Of a DNA stretch of 64,000 nucleotides, positions 24,641 to 32,775 are shown piece after piece. Position 1 is the first letter of the stretch; every line of letters begins with the position of its first letter. Source of the DNA: JAENVU01 sp046598395 (GTDB lineage Bacteria; Actinomycetota; Acidimicrobiia; IMCC26256; JAENVU01). A model generated the notes under the pieces. The model saw only the letters and a program-made list of their open reading frames with translations. It was not told where the DNA came from and ran no database searches. Position numbers and translations under genes: made by a program. The stretch covers positions 1 to 64,000 of the forward strand of contig JBKJIQ010000015.1 of NCBI GenBank assembly GCA_046598395.1, read 5' to 3'.

Positions 24641-26215
24641 ATGCACGCTCGCTTGCCTCGTTCGATCCTCTCCGGGTTGGTTGCCGGCCTTTGTACCTTG
24701 GCAACGGTCGCCATCGGGCCGGACCCTGCCGGAGCCACAGCCCCATGCCCACCGCAACTCGACGGGACGTGGATCGGAAGCTGGACCAGCACCACTGGGC
24801 TGTACAGCGGAACCGACCAGGGCACCATCAACTTCCACGGAACGACGTTCGATGGGCTCCTGACATTCATCACCGGTACCTCCGCGATCTCGAACAACAC
24901 GCCGTTCGCTGGAACGATCAACTGCGACACCTTGATGAGCAACGTCAACAACATCGCGGCCACTCAGACGCTCAGCCCCGATGGCACCGAGCTGAGCGGG
25001 TCGTATAACTACGCAGCGGGGGCCGACGTCGGCACCCTCCATGCCGCCCTGGCCCAAACCGCGATTACCAGTCCCGGCGCGCTGCTGGAGACCGATCCCG
25101 GCGGCGTCGCCGGAGCGACCGCGGCACAGCCGTTGCAGGTCGGGGTGTCGTCACCCGTCCCGGGCAACCTGGCGATCGCGGAGGCAACGTCCAACGGTGG
25201 CGTGGCGGCCGGGTATCAGCTCTTCAACAAGATCGTTCAGATCCAGGCCCCCGTCGCGACGGCCGGCAACCCTTTGCACTTCTCCTTCACGTTGGACGCG
25301 TCGATGACCGGTGGCGCCCCGGCCGCGACCATCGCGATCTTCCGAAACGGCCTGGTCGTCACGGACTGCACCGGACCGGCCGGCGTCGCGTCTCCGGATC
25401 CCTGCGTGGCTGCCCGCACCGACGTCGGCAACGGCGACTCGAGCATGGGGATCCTGACCAGCGCCGCGAGCGTCTGGTCGTTCGGCTCAGCCAAGACGGC
25501 GTCGGTTGGCTCCGCAAGTGCGCCCGAAGGCGATACCGGCTCCCCGCGCACCATCAGGTTCCCCGTGGTGTTGTCCACTCCGTCGTCGACCCCAGTGGCC
25601 GTGAGCTACTCCGTCGTCGCCGACGGGAGCGCGTCGACACCGGCTGACCTCGTCGTCAAGACCGGCGCCATCACCTTCAAGCCCTCCATCGCCTTGGCAC
25701 TCACTGGGACCAGCGCTCAGATTGCGGTGAGGATCACACCGGACACCGTCCCAGAATCGGATGAGACATTCCACGTCAGGCTCACTGGGGTGACCGGGGG
25801 GTACGGCCTCGCGAGCGCCAATGCCGTCGGGACGATCCTCGACGACGACGGCGGTCCTGGGTTCACCATTGGCGTCGGCGACGTGTCCATCACCGAAGGT
25901 GACACGACCAGGACGGTCACGGCCTCCAATCGCGCCCAGGTGACGTTGGCGCTTTCGACGCCGTGGACGGGCCTGACACCCGGCCAGGTCGTCGTGACCA
26001 CAACATTCGGCTCGGCAACAGGCACCGACGCTCGAATCATGGTTTCGAGGATCGTGAAGTTCACCAGCGGTCAGTTCCAGAAGACGATCGCCATCCCGAT
26101 CTTCGCTGACACACTTCCCGAGTTGAACGAGACGCTCACCGTGACGGTCAGCGCCCCGTCCGGTTATACACAGGGTCACGCGACCGGGACATTCGTCATC
26201 GCCAACGACGACTGA
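24641..26215 (+). CDS. Secreted Calx-beta domain protein
   Basis: A secreted protein of about 524 aa. The signal peptide (RLPRSILSGLVAGLCTLATV, cleavage near ATA) is followed by a roughly 240-residue domain of unknown family and two Calx-beta domains: SVGSASAPEGDTGSPRTIRF ... VPESDETFHVRL ... GTILDDD, and VGDVSITEGDTTRTV ... LPELNETLTVTV ... FVIANDD. The acidic EGD, PESDE and DDD patches bind calcium in this fold. ATG 24641 is preferred because GGAG lies 6 nt upstream. There is no LPxTG or transmembrane anchor, so it should be released. A role in matrix or adhesion is inferred. Confidence 0.82.
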   Translation: MHARLPRSILSGLVAGLCTLATVAIGPDPAGATAPCPPQLDGTWIGSWTSTTGLYSGTDQGTINFHGTTFDGLLTFITGTSAISNNTPFAGTINCDTLMSNVNNIAATQTLSPDGTELSGSYNYAAGADVGTLHAALAQTAITSPGALLETDPGGVAGATAAQPLQVGVSSPVPGNLAIAEATSNGGVAAGYQLFNKIVQIQAPVATAGNPLHFSFTLDASMTGGAPAATIAIFRNGLVVTDCTGPAGVASPDPCVAARTDVGNGDSSMGILTSAASVWSFGSAKTASVGSASAPEGDTGSPRTIRFPVVLSTPSSTPVAVSYSVVADGSASTPADLVVKTGAITFKPSIALALTGTSAQIAVRITPDTVPESDETFHVRLTGVTGGYGLASANAVGTILDDDGGPGFTIGVGDVSITEGDTTRTVTASNRAQVTLALSTPWTGLTPGQVVVTTTFGSATGTDARIMVSRIVKFTSGQFQKTIAIPIFADTLPELNETLTVTVSAPSGYTQGHATGTFVIANDD

Positions 26216-26351
26216 ACCGATACGGATTTCCCCCGGCCGGCGCCACCGGACCTTCCGTCCGAGCGGTGCGACTTGCTGCTCCGCGCGTACACCGCTTCCT
26301 CGGTAAGGTGCGCGGGGTGCGGCGACTCTGCTGCCGGTAAAGGAGCACACC

Positions 26352-26807
26352 ATGGCCACAGGTTCAGCGCATATCGAGGTCGACCGGGACCCGGCAGTGG
26401 TGTTTTCCACCATCGCCGACGTCACTCGCATGGGTGAGTGGAGTCCCGAATGTCTGGCCTGTCGGTGGGTAGATGGAGTCACGGGTCCGGCGGTCGGCGC
26501 CAAGTTCGAGGGGGACAACCGAGCGGCCGTCGCAGGGATGACGTTGAAGAAATGGACGACGACTTCGGAGGTCACGGCCTGCGTCCCCGGCGAGGTCTTC
26601 GAGTTCGTCGCCGAGGGCTACACCACCTGGCGCTACACCCTCGAACCGACTGCAACCGGAACCAAGGTCACCGAATCGTACGAATACGTCTCGAAGCCCG
26701 GGGCGCAGACCTTCATGTACGAGACCGTCATGCGCCGGCCGGCCGCGATGAACAAGGGCATGCAGAGCACGCTGGAGCGGATCAAGGCATCGATCGAGTC
26801 CCAGTAA
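26352..26807 (+). CDS. SRPBCC-family protein
   Basis: A 151-aa START/Bet v 1-like (polyketide cyclase type 2) protein: ATGSAHIEVDRDPAVVFSTI as the first strand and helix, MGEWSPECLACRW as the usual WS-motif loop, and WRYTLEPTATGTKVTESYEY strands with a long C-terminal helix. These form a hydrophobic cavity for lipids or polyketides. AAAGGAG lies 8 nt before the ATG. The ligand is unknown. Confidence 0.82.
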   Translation: MATGSAHIEVDRDPAVVFSTIADVTRMGEWSPECLACRWVDGVTGPAVGAKFEGDNRAAVAGMTLKKWTTTSEVTACVPGEVFEFVAEGYTTWRYTLEPTATGTKVTESYEYVSKPGAQTFMYETVMRRPAAMNKGMQSTLERIKASIESQ

Positions 26808-26847
26808 CGCTTGTCGAATCCCCATCGATTTCGGATACGTTCCGGTC

Positions 26848-27999
26848 ATGCGTGTTCTCATTCTCGGTGCCGGCTTTGGTGGTTTGGAACTCATGAGCAG
26901 GTTGTCCGATGAGTTCGGCTCCGACATCGACGTCGTCCTCATCGACCGAAGCGATGGTTTCGTCTTCGGGTTCTCCAAGCTCGATGTGATGTTCGGTCGG
27001 GCCACCGAAACGGCCGTACGCCACCCCTATCGTGACCTCGTGAAACCCGGGGTTCGGTTCGTACAGACCACCGTGCGCTCAATCGATCCAATGGAAAAAC
27101 GGGTCGAGACCGATGCCGGGACCTTTGAAGCCGATGTTGTGGTGGTTGCGCTCGGAGCCGACCTGCATCCGGACGCCACGCCGGGACTCGTCGAAGGTGG
27201 TCACGAGTTCTACACCGTGGCCGGCGCATTCGCGTTGCGGGAGGTCTTGGCGAACTTCGCCGGTGGCCGCGTCATCGTCGGCGTGACGTCCACGCCGTTC
27301 AAGTGCCCGCCGGCGCCGAGTGAGACCGCGCTCTTGATGCATGACTTCCTCACCCATCGAGGACTCCGCGCCGCTTCCGAAATCGCGCTCGTCATGCCGT
27401 TGGGGGTTCCCGTTCCACCGTCGCCCGCGGCCTCCGCGGCACTGCTCGCTGCCTTCGCCCAACGGGGGATCAACTGGTGCCCGGAGCAACTCGTGCGCGC
27501 GCTGGATCCGGCTCGCTCGGTCGCGCTCCTCGGTGACGGCAGCGAGATGCCCTACGACCTGTTCCTCGGCATTCCGGTACACCGCGCCCCGGCCGTCGTC
27601 GAGGCATCCGGGCTCACCGTCGACGGTTGGATTCCCGTGAACCCCCTCACGCTCGAAACGGCAGTCCCAGGAGTCTTCGCCGTCGGTGACGTCACGAGCG
27701 TCGGAACTCCCAAGGCCGGTGTCTTCGCGGAGGGGCAGGCCGCAGTAGTGGCCGACGGCATCAGTGCGCTGATCCGCGGCACCACATCGGTCACCGAGTA
27801 CGACGGGAACGGAATCTGTTACCTCGAGTTCGGCCACGATCAGGTCGCGACGGTCAACGTCACATTCGTGAGCGGTCAGGCTCCTCGGGGAAACATGGAA
27901 GGACCGTCACCGGCACTCGCCGCCGACAAGGTGGAGTTCGGGTCGAGCCGCATCCGGCGTTGGTTCGCCCACGAGCGGCCAAACGGCGGCGCAAAGTGA
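26848..27999 (+). CDS. SQR/NDH-2-like FAD oxidoreductase
   Basis: A 383-aa two-dinucleotide-binding flavoprotein. VLILGAGFGGLELMSRL is the FAD Rossmann turn, FEADVVVVALGADLHP and the PGVFAVGDVTS motif close the FAD site. TPFKCPPAPSETALLMHDFL contains the Cys-Pro segment seen in sulfide:quinone-reductase and flavocytochrome c relatives. Other Cys is C in NWCPEQL. The substrate may be sulfide, quinone or another thiol; a single conserved redox Cys pair is not proven. It lies 40 bp after the SRPBCC gene. Confidence 0.78.
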   Translation: MRVLILGAGFGGLELMSRLSDEFGSDIDVVLIDRSDGFVFGFSKLDVMFGRATETAVRHPYRDLVKPGVRFVQTTVRSIDPMEKRVETDAGTFEADVVVVALGADLHPDATPGLVEGGHEFYTVAGAFALREVLANFAGGRVIVGVTSTPFKCPPAPSETALLMHDFLTHRGLRAASEIALVMPLGVPVPPSPAASAALLAAFAQRGINWCPEQLVRALDPARSVALLGDGSEMPYDLFLGIPVHRAPAVVEASGLTVDGWIPVNPLTLETAVPGVFAVGDVTSVGTPKAGVFAEGQAAVVADGISALIRGTTSVTEYDGNGICYLEFGHDQVATVNVTFVSGQAPRGNMEGPSPALAADKVEFGSSRIRRWFAHERPNGGAK

Positions 28000-28009
28000 A
28001 CGACCGAGA

Positions 28010-28023
28010 CCGGGCGCGCCCGG
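28010..28023. terminator. GC-rich palindrome between convergent genes
   Basis: CCGGGCGCGCCCGG is a perfect 14-bp palindrome placed between the stop codons of the convergent flavoprotein genes. It has no T-tract on either side. It could act as a weak bidirectional terminator; a simple GC-rich accident is possible. Confidence 0.4.
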
Positions 28024-28041
28024 CTCCGGCTCCGGCTGCGG

Positions 28042-28983
28042 TCACGGTGTGAGGGGATACGAAGCCGCAAGCGTTGCGAGCCGCTCCAGACAATCGTGCG
28101 CACACTCGTCGATGATCTCGGCTACGGGTCGCACCGCGTCGATGCGACCTGCCACCTGACCGCACAACGCGATCGACGACTCCATGTCGCCTTCGAAGTA
28201 GAGGCTGCGCAGGTTCATCATCTCGGCCATGGCGTTGCGCTCGGTGTCGAACTCGTAGCCGCTGGTCTTCTCGGTGCGCAGCGCCCGCAGCGCGGGGCTG
28301 GTGTGCTGGTTGAGGAACACCGTGTCGGTCTCGGCCGCGTCGATGATCGCCTGTTTCCAATGCGCGTGGACCGGCGATTCCGTCGCCGAGACCATCCGCG
28401 TTCCGAGCTGGATGCCTTCGGCGCCGAGCGCCAATGCCGCGGCCATGGTCGATCCGTCGAGGAACCCACCGGCCGCGATCACGGGGAGATCGATCTGAGA
28501 GACCACCAGCGGCAACAACACCATCGACGCGACCGGTCGCGGGTTCTTGAATCCGCCCCCCTCGCCGCCTTCCACGATCAATCCGTCGACCCCGGCGTCG
28601 GCCGCTTTCTGTGCGGCCCGCAGTGTGGGCACGACGTGGAACACCGTGAGTCCCGCGTCCTTCAACTGCGCGGTGTACCGCGTGGGGCTCCCTGCCGATG
28701 TCGTCACGAACTTCACGCCCTGGTCGACGACGAAGTCCACGATCTTGGGGTCGGAGACGAACGCCTGCGCGATGTTCACTCCGAACGGTTTCTCGGTGAG
28801 GTCGCGCATCATGCGGATCTCGTCGCGGATCGCGTCGAGCTCACCGGACGATGTCTCGATGATGCCCATCGCGCCGGCATTGGAAACTGCTGATGCCAGT
28901 TGCGACCGGGCTATCCACCCCATCGGGGCTTGCACGATAGGGATGTCGACACCCAGCAACGCAGTGACACGATTCGAGAACAA
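28042..28983 (-). CDS. NPD/FabK-family flavin oxidoreductase
   Basis: A 313-aa FMN TIM-barrel of the nitronate monooxygenase family: VDIPIVQAPMGWIARSQLAS as the start, PFGVNIAQAF, VEGGEGGGFKNPRP, and PVIAAGGFLDGSTMAAALAL / GAEGIQLGTRMV for phosphate binding. In true nitronate monooxygenases the central motif is EAGGH with a catalytic His; here it is EGGGF, so nitronate oxidation is unlikely. The motif resembles IpdC-type enoyl-CoA oxidoreductases of steroid ring degradation, but that is inference. TTG 28983 was selected because AGGAG lies 7 nt upstream and homology starts there. Confidence 0.82.
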   Translation of the reverse strand: MFSNRVTALLGVDIPIVQAPMGWIARSQLASAVSNAGAMGIIETSSGELDAIRDEIRMMRDLTEKPFGVNIAQAFVSDPKIVDFVVDQGVKFVTTSAGSPTRYTAQLKDAGLTVFHVVPTLRAAQKAADAGVDGLIVEGGEGGGFKNPRPVASMVLLPLVVSQIDLPVIAAGGFLDGSTMAAALALGAEGIQLGTRMVSATESPVHAHWKQAIIDAAETDTVFLNQHTSPALRALRTEKTSGYEFDTERNAMAEMMNLRSLYFEGDMESSIALCGQVAGRIDAVRPVAEIIDECAHDCLERLATLAASYPLTP

Positions 28984-29101
28984 CGGATACTCCTGAAGTC
29001 GGGGCGCCGGAGCACCGTACGCGATCTGGACGAGCGGGCGTCGCGTCCACCAACCAGACTGTTCGAGACAGTTCGCACGTGATGCATCGAAGGGATCGCT
29101 C

Positions 29102-29914
29102 ATGGAAGTCAAGGGAAGCGCGCTCGTCACGGGCGCGAGCCGCGGCATCGGGCGGGCCGTAGCAATCGAGTTGGCCGCACGAGGCTACGAAGTGATCGCG
29201 ACGATGCGCGACCCCGAGGCCGGCGCCGACCTGCCGGACGCGAGCAACGGGCAGATTCGTGTCGCCCGGCTTGATGTAACTGATCCGAGGACCATCGAGA
29301 TCCCTGGCGATCTTCAGGTCCTGGTGAACAACGCCGGCCTCGAGTCCGACTACGTACCGATCGAGCACACTTCGCTCGACGACTGGCGCGCGATGTTCGA
29401 GGTCAACGTCTTGGGGGTCGTCGCAGTGACCCAAGCTGCGATCCCCACCCTGAAGGCGAACGCACCCGCCGTGGTCGCAACCGTCACGTCAAGCTCGATC
29501 TTCGGCATCGTGCCGTTCTTCGGCGCGTACCGCGCCACCAAGGCGGCTGCGTCCTCCCTTTCCGAGACGCTGCGCGTGGAGTTGGCCCCGTTCGGAATCC
29601 GGGTCGTGGAGATCTTGCCCGGACCAATCGACACCGACATGTATCAAGCGAGCCTCGATCCAATGGCCGCGGAACAGTTCGACGACTACCGCGCGATGGC
29701 GCTCAAGTCGCAAGAGCTCAAGGCAATTCACGCTGACCCATTGGTCGAGCCGGTCCAACGGGCCGCATCCGCAATCGCGGACGCCATTGCCGAGGATGCA
29801 GGACCGATGCGTTACGGCTGTGACCCATTGGGCAACGGCCTGCTCGACATCTGGCGCGGCTCCGACGACGAAACGATGTACCAATACACCGGCCTCGGTT
29901 TCGCAGGCACCTGA
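29102..29914 (+). CDS. Classical short-chain dehydrogenase/reductase
   Basis: A 270-aa SDR with TGASRGIG (coenzyme loop), LVNNAG, TVTSSSIFG (catalytic Ser), and YRATKAAASS (Tyr/Lys). RDPEAG after the second strand suggests NADP preference by the Arg. PGPIDTDMYQASL is the flexible substrate lid. It is divergent from the NPD/FabK-type gene across 118 bp. A steroid or lipid alcohol/ketone substrate is plausible but not shown. Confidence 0.9.
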   Translation: MEVKGSALVTGASRGIGRAVAIELAARGYEVIATMRDPEAGADLPDASNGQIRVARLDVTDPRTIEIPGDLQVLVNNAGLESDYVPIEHTSLDDWRAMFEVNVLGVVAVTQAAIPTLKANAPAVVATVTSSSIFGIVPFFGAYRATKAAASSLSETLRVELAPFGIRVVEILPGPIDTDMYQASLDPMAAEQFDDYRAMALKSQELKAIHADPLVEPVQRAASAIADAIAEDAGPMRYGCDPLGNGLLDIWRGSDDETMYQYTGLGFAGT

Positions 29915-29925
29915 ACCACCACTTG

Positions 29926-31350
29926 TCACTCGTCGGGGATGGGCCCCGACGGTCTCGGCGAGCTCCCGGCGGCGGGGATCTCGAACCAGAACGTTGCCCC
30001 ACCGGCTTCCGACGTAGCGACCACGCCGTAGCGGCCGCCGTGGGCGACGACGATCGATGCCACGATCGCGAGACCGAGACCGTTGCCGCCGGACTCTCGC
30101 GTCCGGCTCGGATCCGCTCGATAGAACCGATCGAAGACCCGGTCTTCATCCCCCGCCACGATCCCGGGGCCGTGATCGACCACTTCCACGCGCGTCGTCT
30201 CCGGCTGGTGAAGCGCGCGAATGGTGACCTTGGTGTCGACGGGCGTGTATCGCATCGCGTTGGTGGTCAGCGCGCCGATGACCTGCACGATCTGATCGGC
30301 ATCTCCGATGATCGGGAGCTGATCGGGCACGTCGAGTTCGATCCGGCGTTGGGGCTGCACCACGCGCATGTCGGCAACGGTGTCCTGCAGTATCGGCACC
30401 AGGTCTATCGATTCGTGGACCCGTGCTCCGTGTTCGTCGAGCTCAGCGAGCAGCAACAGGTCTTCGACGATCTGCGCCATCCGGGTTGCCTCGCTGTTCA
30501 TCCGACGCATGCCGTCGCTCACTGCCGCATCGTCGGCCAAGCCACCGGCGGCGTAGAGCGAGGTATACCCGCGCAATGTGGTGAGCGGCGTCCGCAGCTC
30601 GTGTGACGCATCCGCCACGAACCGACGGAGCCGCGCCTCGGATGCCTGGCTGGTGTCGATCATTGTGTTGAGCGCCACGCCGAGGCGGCTCGCTTCGGTC
30701 TTCCCGGCGGGCACCTCGACCCTCCGGTCGACTGCGCCCGCGCTGATGGCATCGGCGGCATCGGTCATCTCACGAATGGGTCGCAGGCCAAGCCGGATGA
30801 CCCACCACACCACGAACGCCATGATCACGGCGACGATCAGGCCGGCGATCACGATCGCAGTCACGAGCCGACGCGCCGCACCTTCGGCGCGCGCCGTGGA
30901 GATCGCGAACACTGCCAGCGTTCCGTCGGGCAAGCGTGCCGAGAGGATGCGGACCCGCTCGGCCTTGCCGGCGGTGGTCGCCCGGGTCGTGGGGGCTGTG
31001 AGCTGATCCACGTTCGTCACGTCGGGGCGGAGCTGGGGATCTCCGTCCGGGGTGAGCACGGTCTCGAGCCGACCGTCGGATCCCACGCGACCCGCGTAAA
31101 CGTCGGAGAAGGGCGCGACGGTGCCGGTGGGACCGCTGGTGGGACCACGAGCGGGGACGCCCGATGGTCCCCCAGCCCGACCGGAAAGCCGACCGAAGAT
31201 TCCGGGCCCCGTCGACCGGAAGGCTTCCAATCGTTCGTCGAGCTGATCGAACAAGTAGTCCCGCTGCCCGCGGAAGACCACCACACCAGCCACGCCCAAC
31301 GCGACCACCACCAGCAGCAACGCGGCCAGCAGCCGCGTCCGCAGCGTCAT
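29926..31350 (-). CDS. Membrane sensor histidine kinase
   Basis: A 474-aa kinase: TM1 about 7-27, a roughly 135-residue extracytoplasmic domain rich in Gly/Pro (GRAGGPSGVPARGPTSGP), TM2 about 163-186, HAMP, then HisKA with phospho-acceptor H250 (DASHELRTPLTTLRGY) and HATPase (NAMRYTP, GPGIVAGDE, GGNGLGLAIV). The ATG at 31350 overlaps the regulator stop (ATGA). It senses an extracytoplasmic signal and phosphorylates its regulator partner. Confidence 0.92.
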   Translation of the reverse strand: MTLRTRLLAALLLVVVALGVAGVVVFRGQRDYLFDQLDERLEAFRSTGPGIFGRLSGRAGGPSGVPARGPTSGPTGTVAPFSDVYAGRVGSDGRLETVLTPDGDPQLRPDVTNVDQLTAPTTRATTAGKAERVRILSARLPDGTLAVFAISTARAEGAARRLVTAIVIAGLIVAVIMAFVVWWVIRLGLRPIREMTDAADAISAGAVDRRVEVPAGKTEASRLGVALNTMIDTSQASEARLRRFVADASHELRTPLTTLRGYTSLYAAGGLADDAAVSDGMRRMNSEATRMAQIVEDLLLLAELDEHGARVHESIDLVPILQDTVADMRVVQPQRRIELDVPDQLPIIGDADQIVQVIGALTTNAMRYTPVDTKVTIRALHQPETTRVEVVDHGPGIVAGDEDRVFDRFYRADPSRTRESGGNGLGLAIVASIVVAHGGRYGVVATSEAGGATFWFEIPAAGSSPRPSGPIPDE

Positions 31351-32042
31351 CCCGGTTCCCGGATGCTGTAACCCACACCCCGCACCGTGTGAATCAACTT
31401 CACATCGTGATGATCGACTTTCTTGCGCAGGTTGGAGATGAACGACTCGATGATGGCCGACTCGCCGTCGAAGTCGTACTGCCACACGTGATCGAGAATC
31501 TGCCCGCGCGTGATCACGCGTCCCGCGTTCGTGATGAGACACCGCAGCAGCTTGTACTCGGTCGCCGACAGCGCCACCTCGATCTCTGCGCGCCACACCC
31601 GGTGCGCGTCGTCGTCGAGCACCAGATCGTGTACCTGATAACGCGCCGGTCGCGCGTCCACGCCGCCGCGCCGAAGCGCAACCTGCACTCGCGCGACGAG
31701 CTCTTCCAATGCGAAGGGCTTCACGATGTAGTCGTCGCCGCCGGCGGTCAACCCACGCACCTTGTCGGCCGTGGTGTGCCGAGCCGTGAGGAACAGCACC
31801 GGCGCATCACACGCCTGGTTGCGCAGACGGCGCAGTACCTCGAAACCGTCGAGGTCCGGGAGCATGACGTCGAGCACGATCACATTCGGATCGAACTTCT
31901 CGGTCTCGCGCAGCGCATCGTGCCCGGTACCGACACTGCGAACGTCACAACCGTCGAGCCGTAGCGCCGAGGTCACCAGGAATGCGATGTTCTCCTCGTC
32001 GTCCACCACCAGGACGCGCGGTGCCGAGTTCGTGAAGCTCAT
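31347..32042 (-). CDS. OmpR/PhoB-family response regulator
   Basis: A 231-aa regulator. The receiver has acidic D14/D15, phospho-acceptor D58 (VIVLDVMLPD), T/S in FLTARH and the invariant Lys in DDYIVKPF. The C-terminal winged helix (about 125-230) includes YKLLRCLITNAGRVITRGQI and SNLRKKVDHHDVKLIHTVRGVGY. ATG 32042 is preferred over GTG 32051 because AGGG lies 9 nt upstream. It is divergent from the secreted repeat protein at 32224, and the gap contains paired 11-bp-period direct repeats that it probably binds. Confidence 0.92.
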   Translation of the reverse strand: MSFTNSAPRVLVVDDEENIAFLVTSALRLDGCDVRSVGTGHDALRETEKFDPNVIVLDVMLPDLDGFEVLRRLRNQACDAPVLFLTARHTTADKVRGLTAGGDDYIVKPFALEELVARVQVALRRGGVDARPARYQVHDLVLDDDAHRVWRAEIEVALSATEYKLLRCLITNAGRVITRGQILDHVWQYDFDGESAIIESFISNLRKKVDHHDVKLIHTVRGVGYSIREPG

Positions 32043-32085
32043 GACCGTCACCCTGCCAGATTGAGCTGAGCGTTCGCTCGATGGT

Positions 32086-32140
32086 TCCTGGAGATCTCCT
32101 GGACACGCGCCCCTCAGGATCTCCAGCTGTTCTCCAGCTG
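32086..32140. promoter_or_regulatory. Two pairs of direct repeats, 11-bp period
   Basis: TCCTGGA occurs at 32086 and 32097, and TCTCCAGCTG at 32120-32129 and 32131-32140. Each pair is spaced 11 bp, one helical turn, as expected for OmpR-family dimers. The second pair, read on the minus strand, contains CTGGAGA, the same core as the first pair. They lie between the regulator and the divergent secreted protein, so one or both genes should be controlled. Confidence 0.65.
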
Positions 32141-32223
32141 ACTTTGGAACGCACTCCAGCCCGCGAGTCCAGAGTGGGCGGTGTCCTCAACCGAGGGCAT
32201 CAACCATACGAAGGGAATCAGTC

Positions 32224-32697
32224 ATGAAGACCACCAAGCTCCGCACCCTTCTCGCCGCCGGCGGGATTGGCGCATTGGCACTCACGGGAGCATTCGCCGC
32301 GACACCGGCTGGCGCCGCGGACACCACCAAGCATCCGAGTCGCCACGCCGCGTTCGCCCAGCTGACCGACGCGCAGAAGCAGTGCCTCAGCGACCAGGGG
32401 TTGACCCGCCCGGCCACCCGCCCAACGAGCCCCCCGTCTCAGGAGCAGATCAAGAAGCTGCGGGCCGCAGCCAAAGAATGCGGGATCAAGCTGCCGCCGC
32501 ACCCCGGACGCGGAGATCACCGAGGTCCCGGCGGCGAGCGATTCCAACCGCTGACCCAGGAGCAGCGTGACTGCCTCACGAACGCGGGCCTGACCCGGCC
32601 GAATGGTCGTCCCACGGCCGAGCAGTTCCAGAAGCTGCGTGGCGCGGCCGCCGAGTGCGGGATCGACATCCCGGCGGATGCCGGTCCGCCGGCGTAA
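32224..32697 (+). CDS. Small secreted protein with two Cys-containing repeats
   Basis: A 157-aa exported protein: KLRTLLAAGGIGALALTGAF signal peptide with cleavage after AGA/A near residue 31. The mature protein contains two copies of a roughly 40-residue repeat: LTDAQKQCLSDQGL ... KLRAAAKECGIKLP and LTQEQRDCLTNAGL ... KLRGAAAECGIDIP. Each has two Cys about 30 apart, likely forming a disulfide within a helical pair. The family is known only as small secreted actinobacterial proteins with no function. Its position divergent from a two-component system suggests it is an output of that system. Confidence 0.82.
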   Translation: MKTTKLRTLLAAGGIGALALTGAFAATPAGAADTTKHPSRHAAFAQLTDAQKQCLSDQGLTRPATRPTSPPSQEQIKKLRAAAKECGIKLPPHPGRGDHRGPGGERFQPLTQEQRDCLTNAGLTRPNGRPTAEQFQKLRGAAAECGIDIPADAGPPA

Positions 32698-32717
32698 CCG
32701 AACCGTGACCCCAAACC

Positions 32718-32747
32718 CAGTGGCGCCTCCCCCGGGAGGCGCCACTG
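32718..32747. terminator. Strong bidirectional hairpin terminator
   Basis: Two perfect 14-nt inverted arms (CAGTGGCGCCTCCC and its complement) meet with only two bases between them, so about 12-13 bp can pair. It sits between the convergent secreted-protein gene and the deacylase gene. No long T-tract follows, which is common in high-GC actinobacteria. Confidence 0.8.
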
Positions 32748-32775
32748 TCACATCTGAGGAGTACCTGCGGTGACG

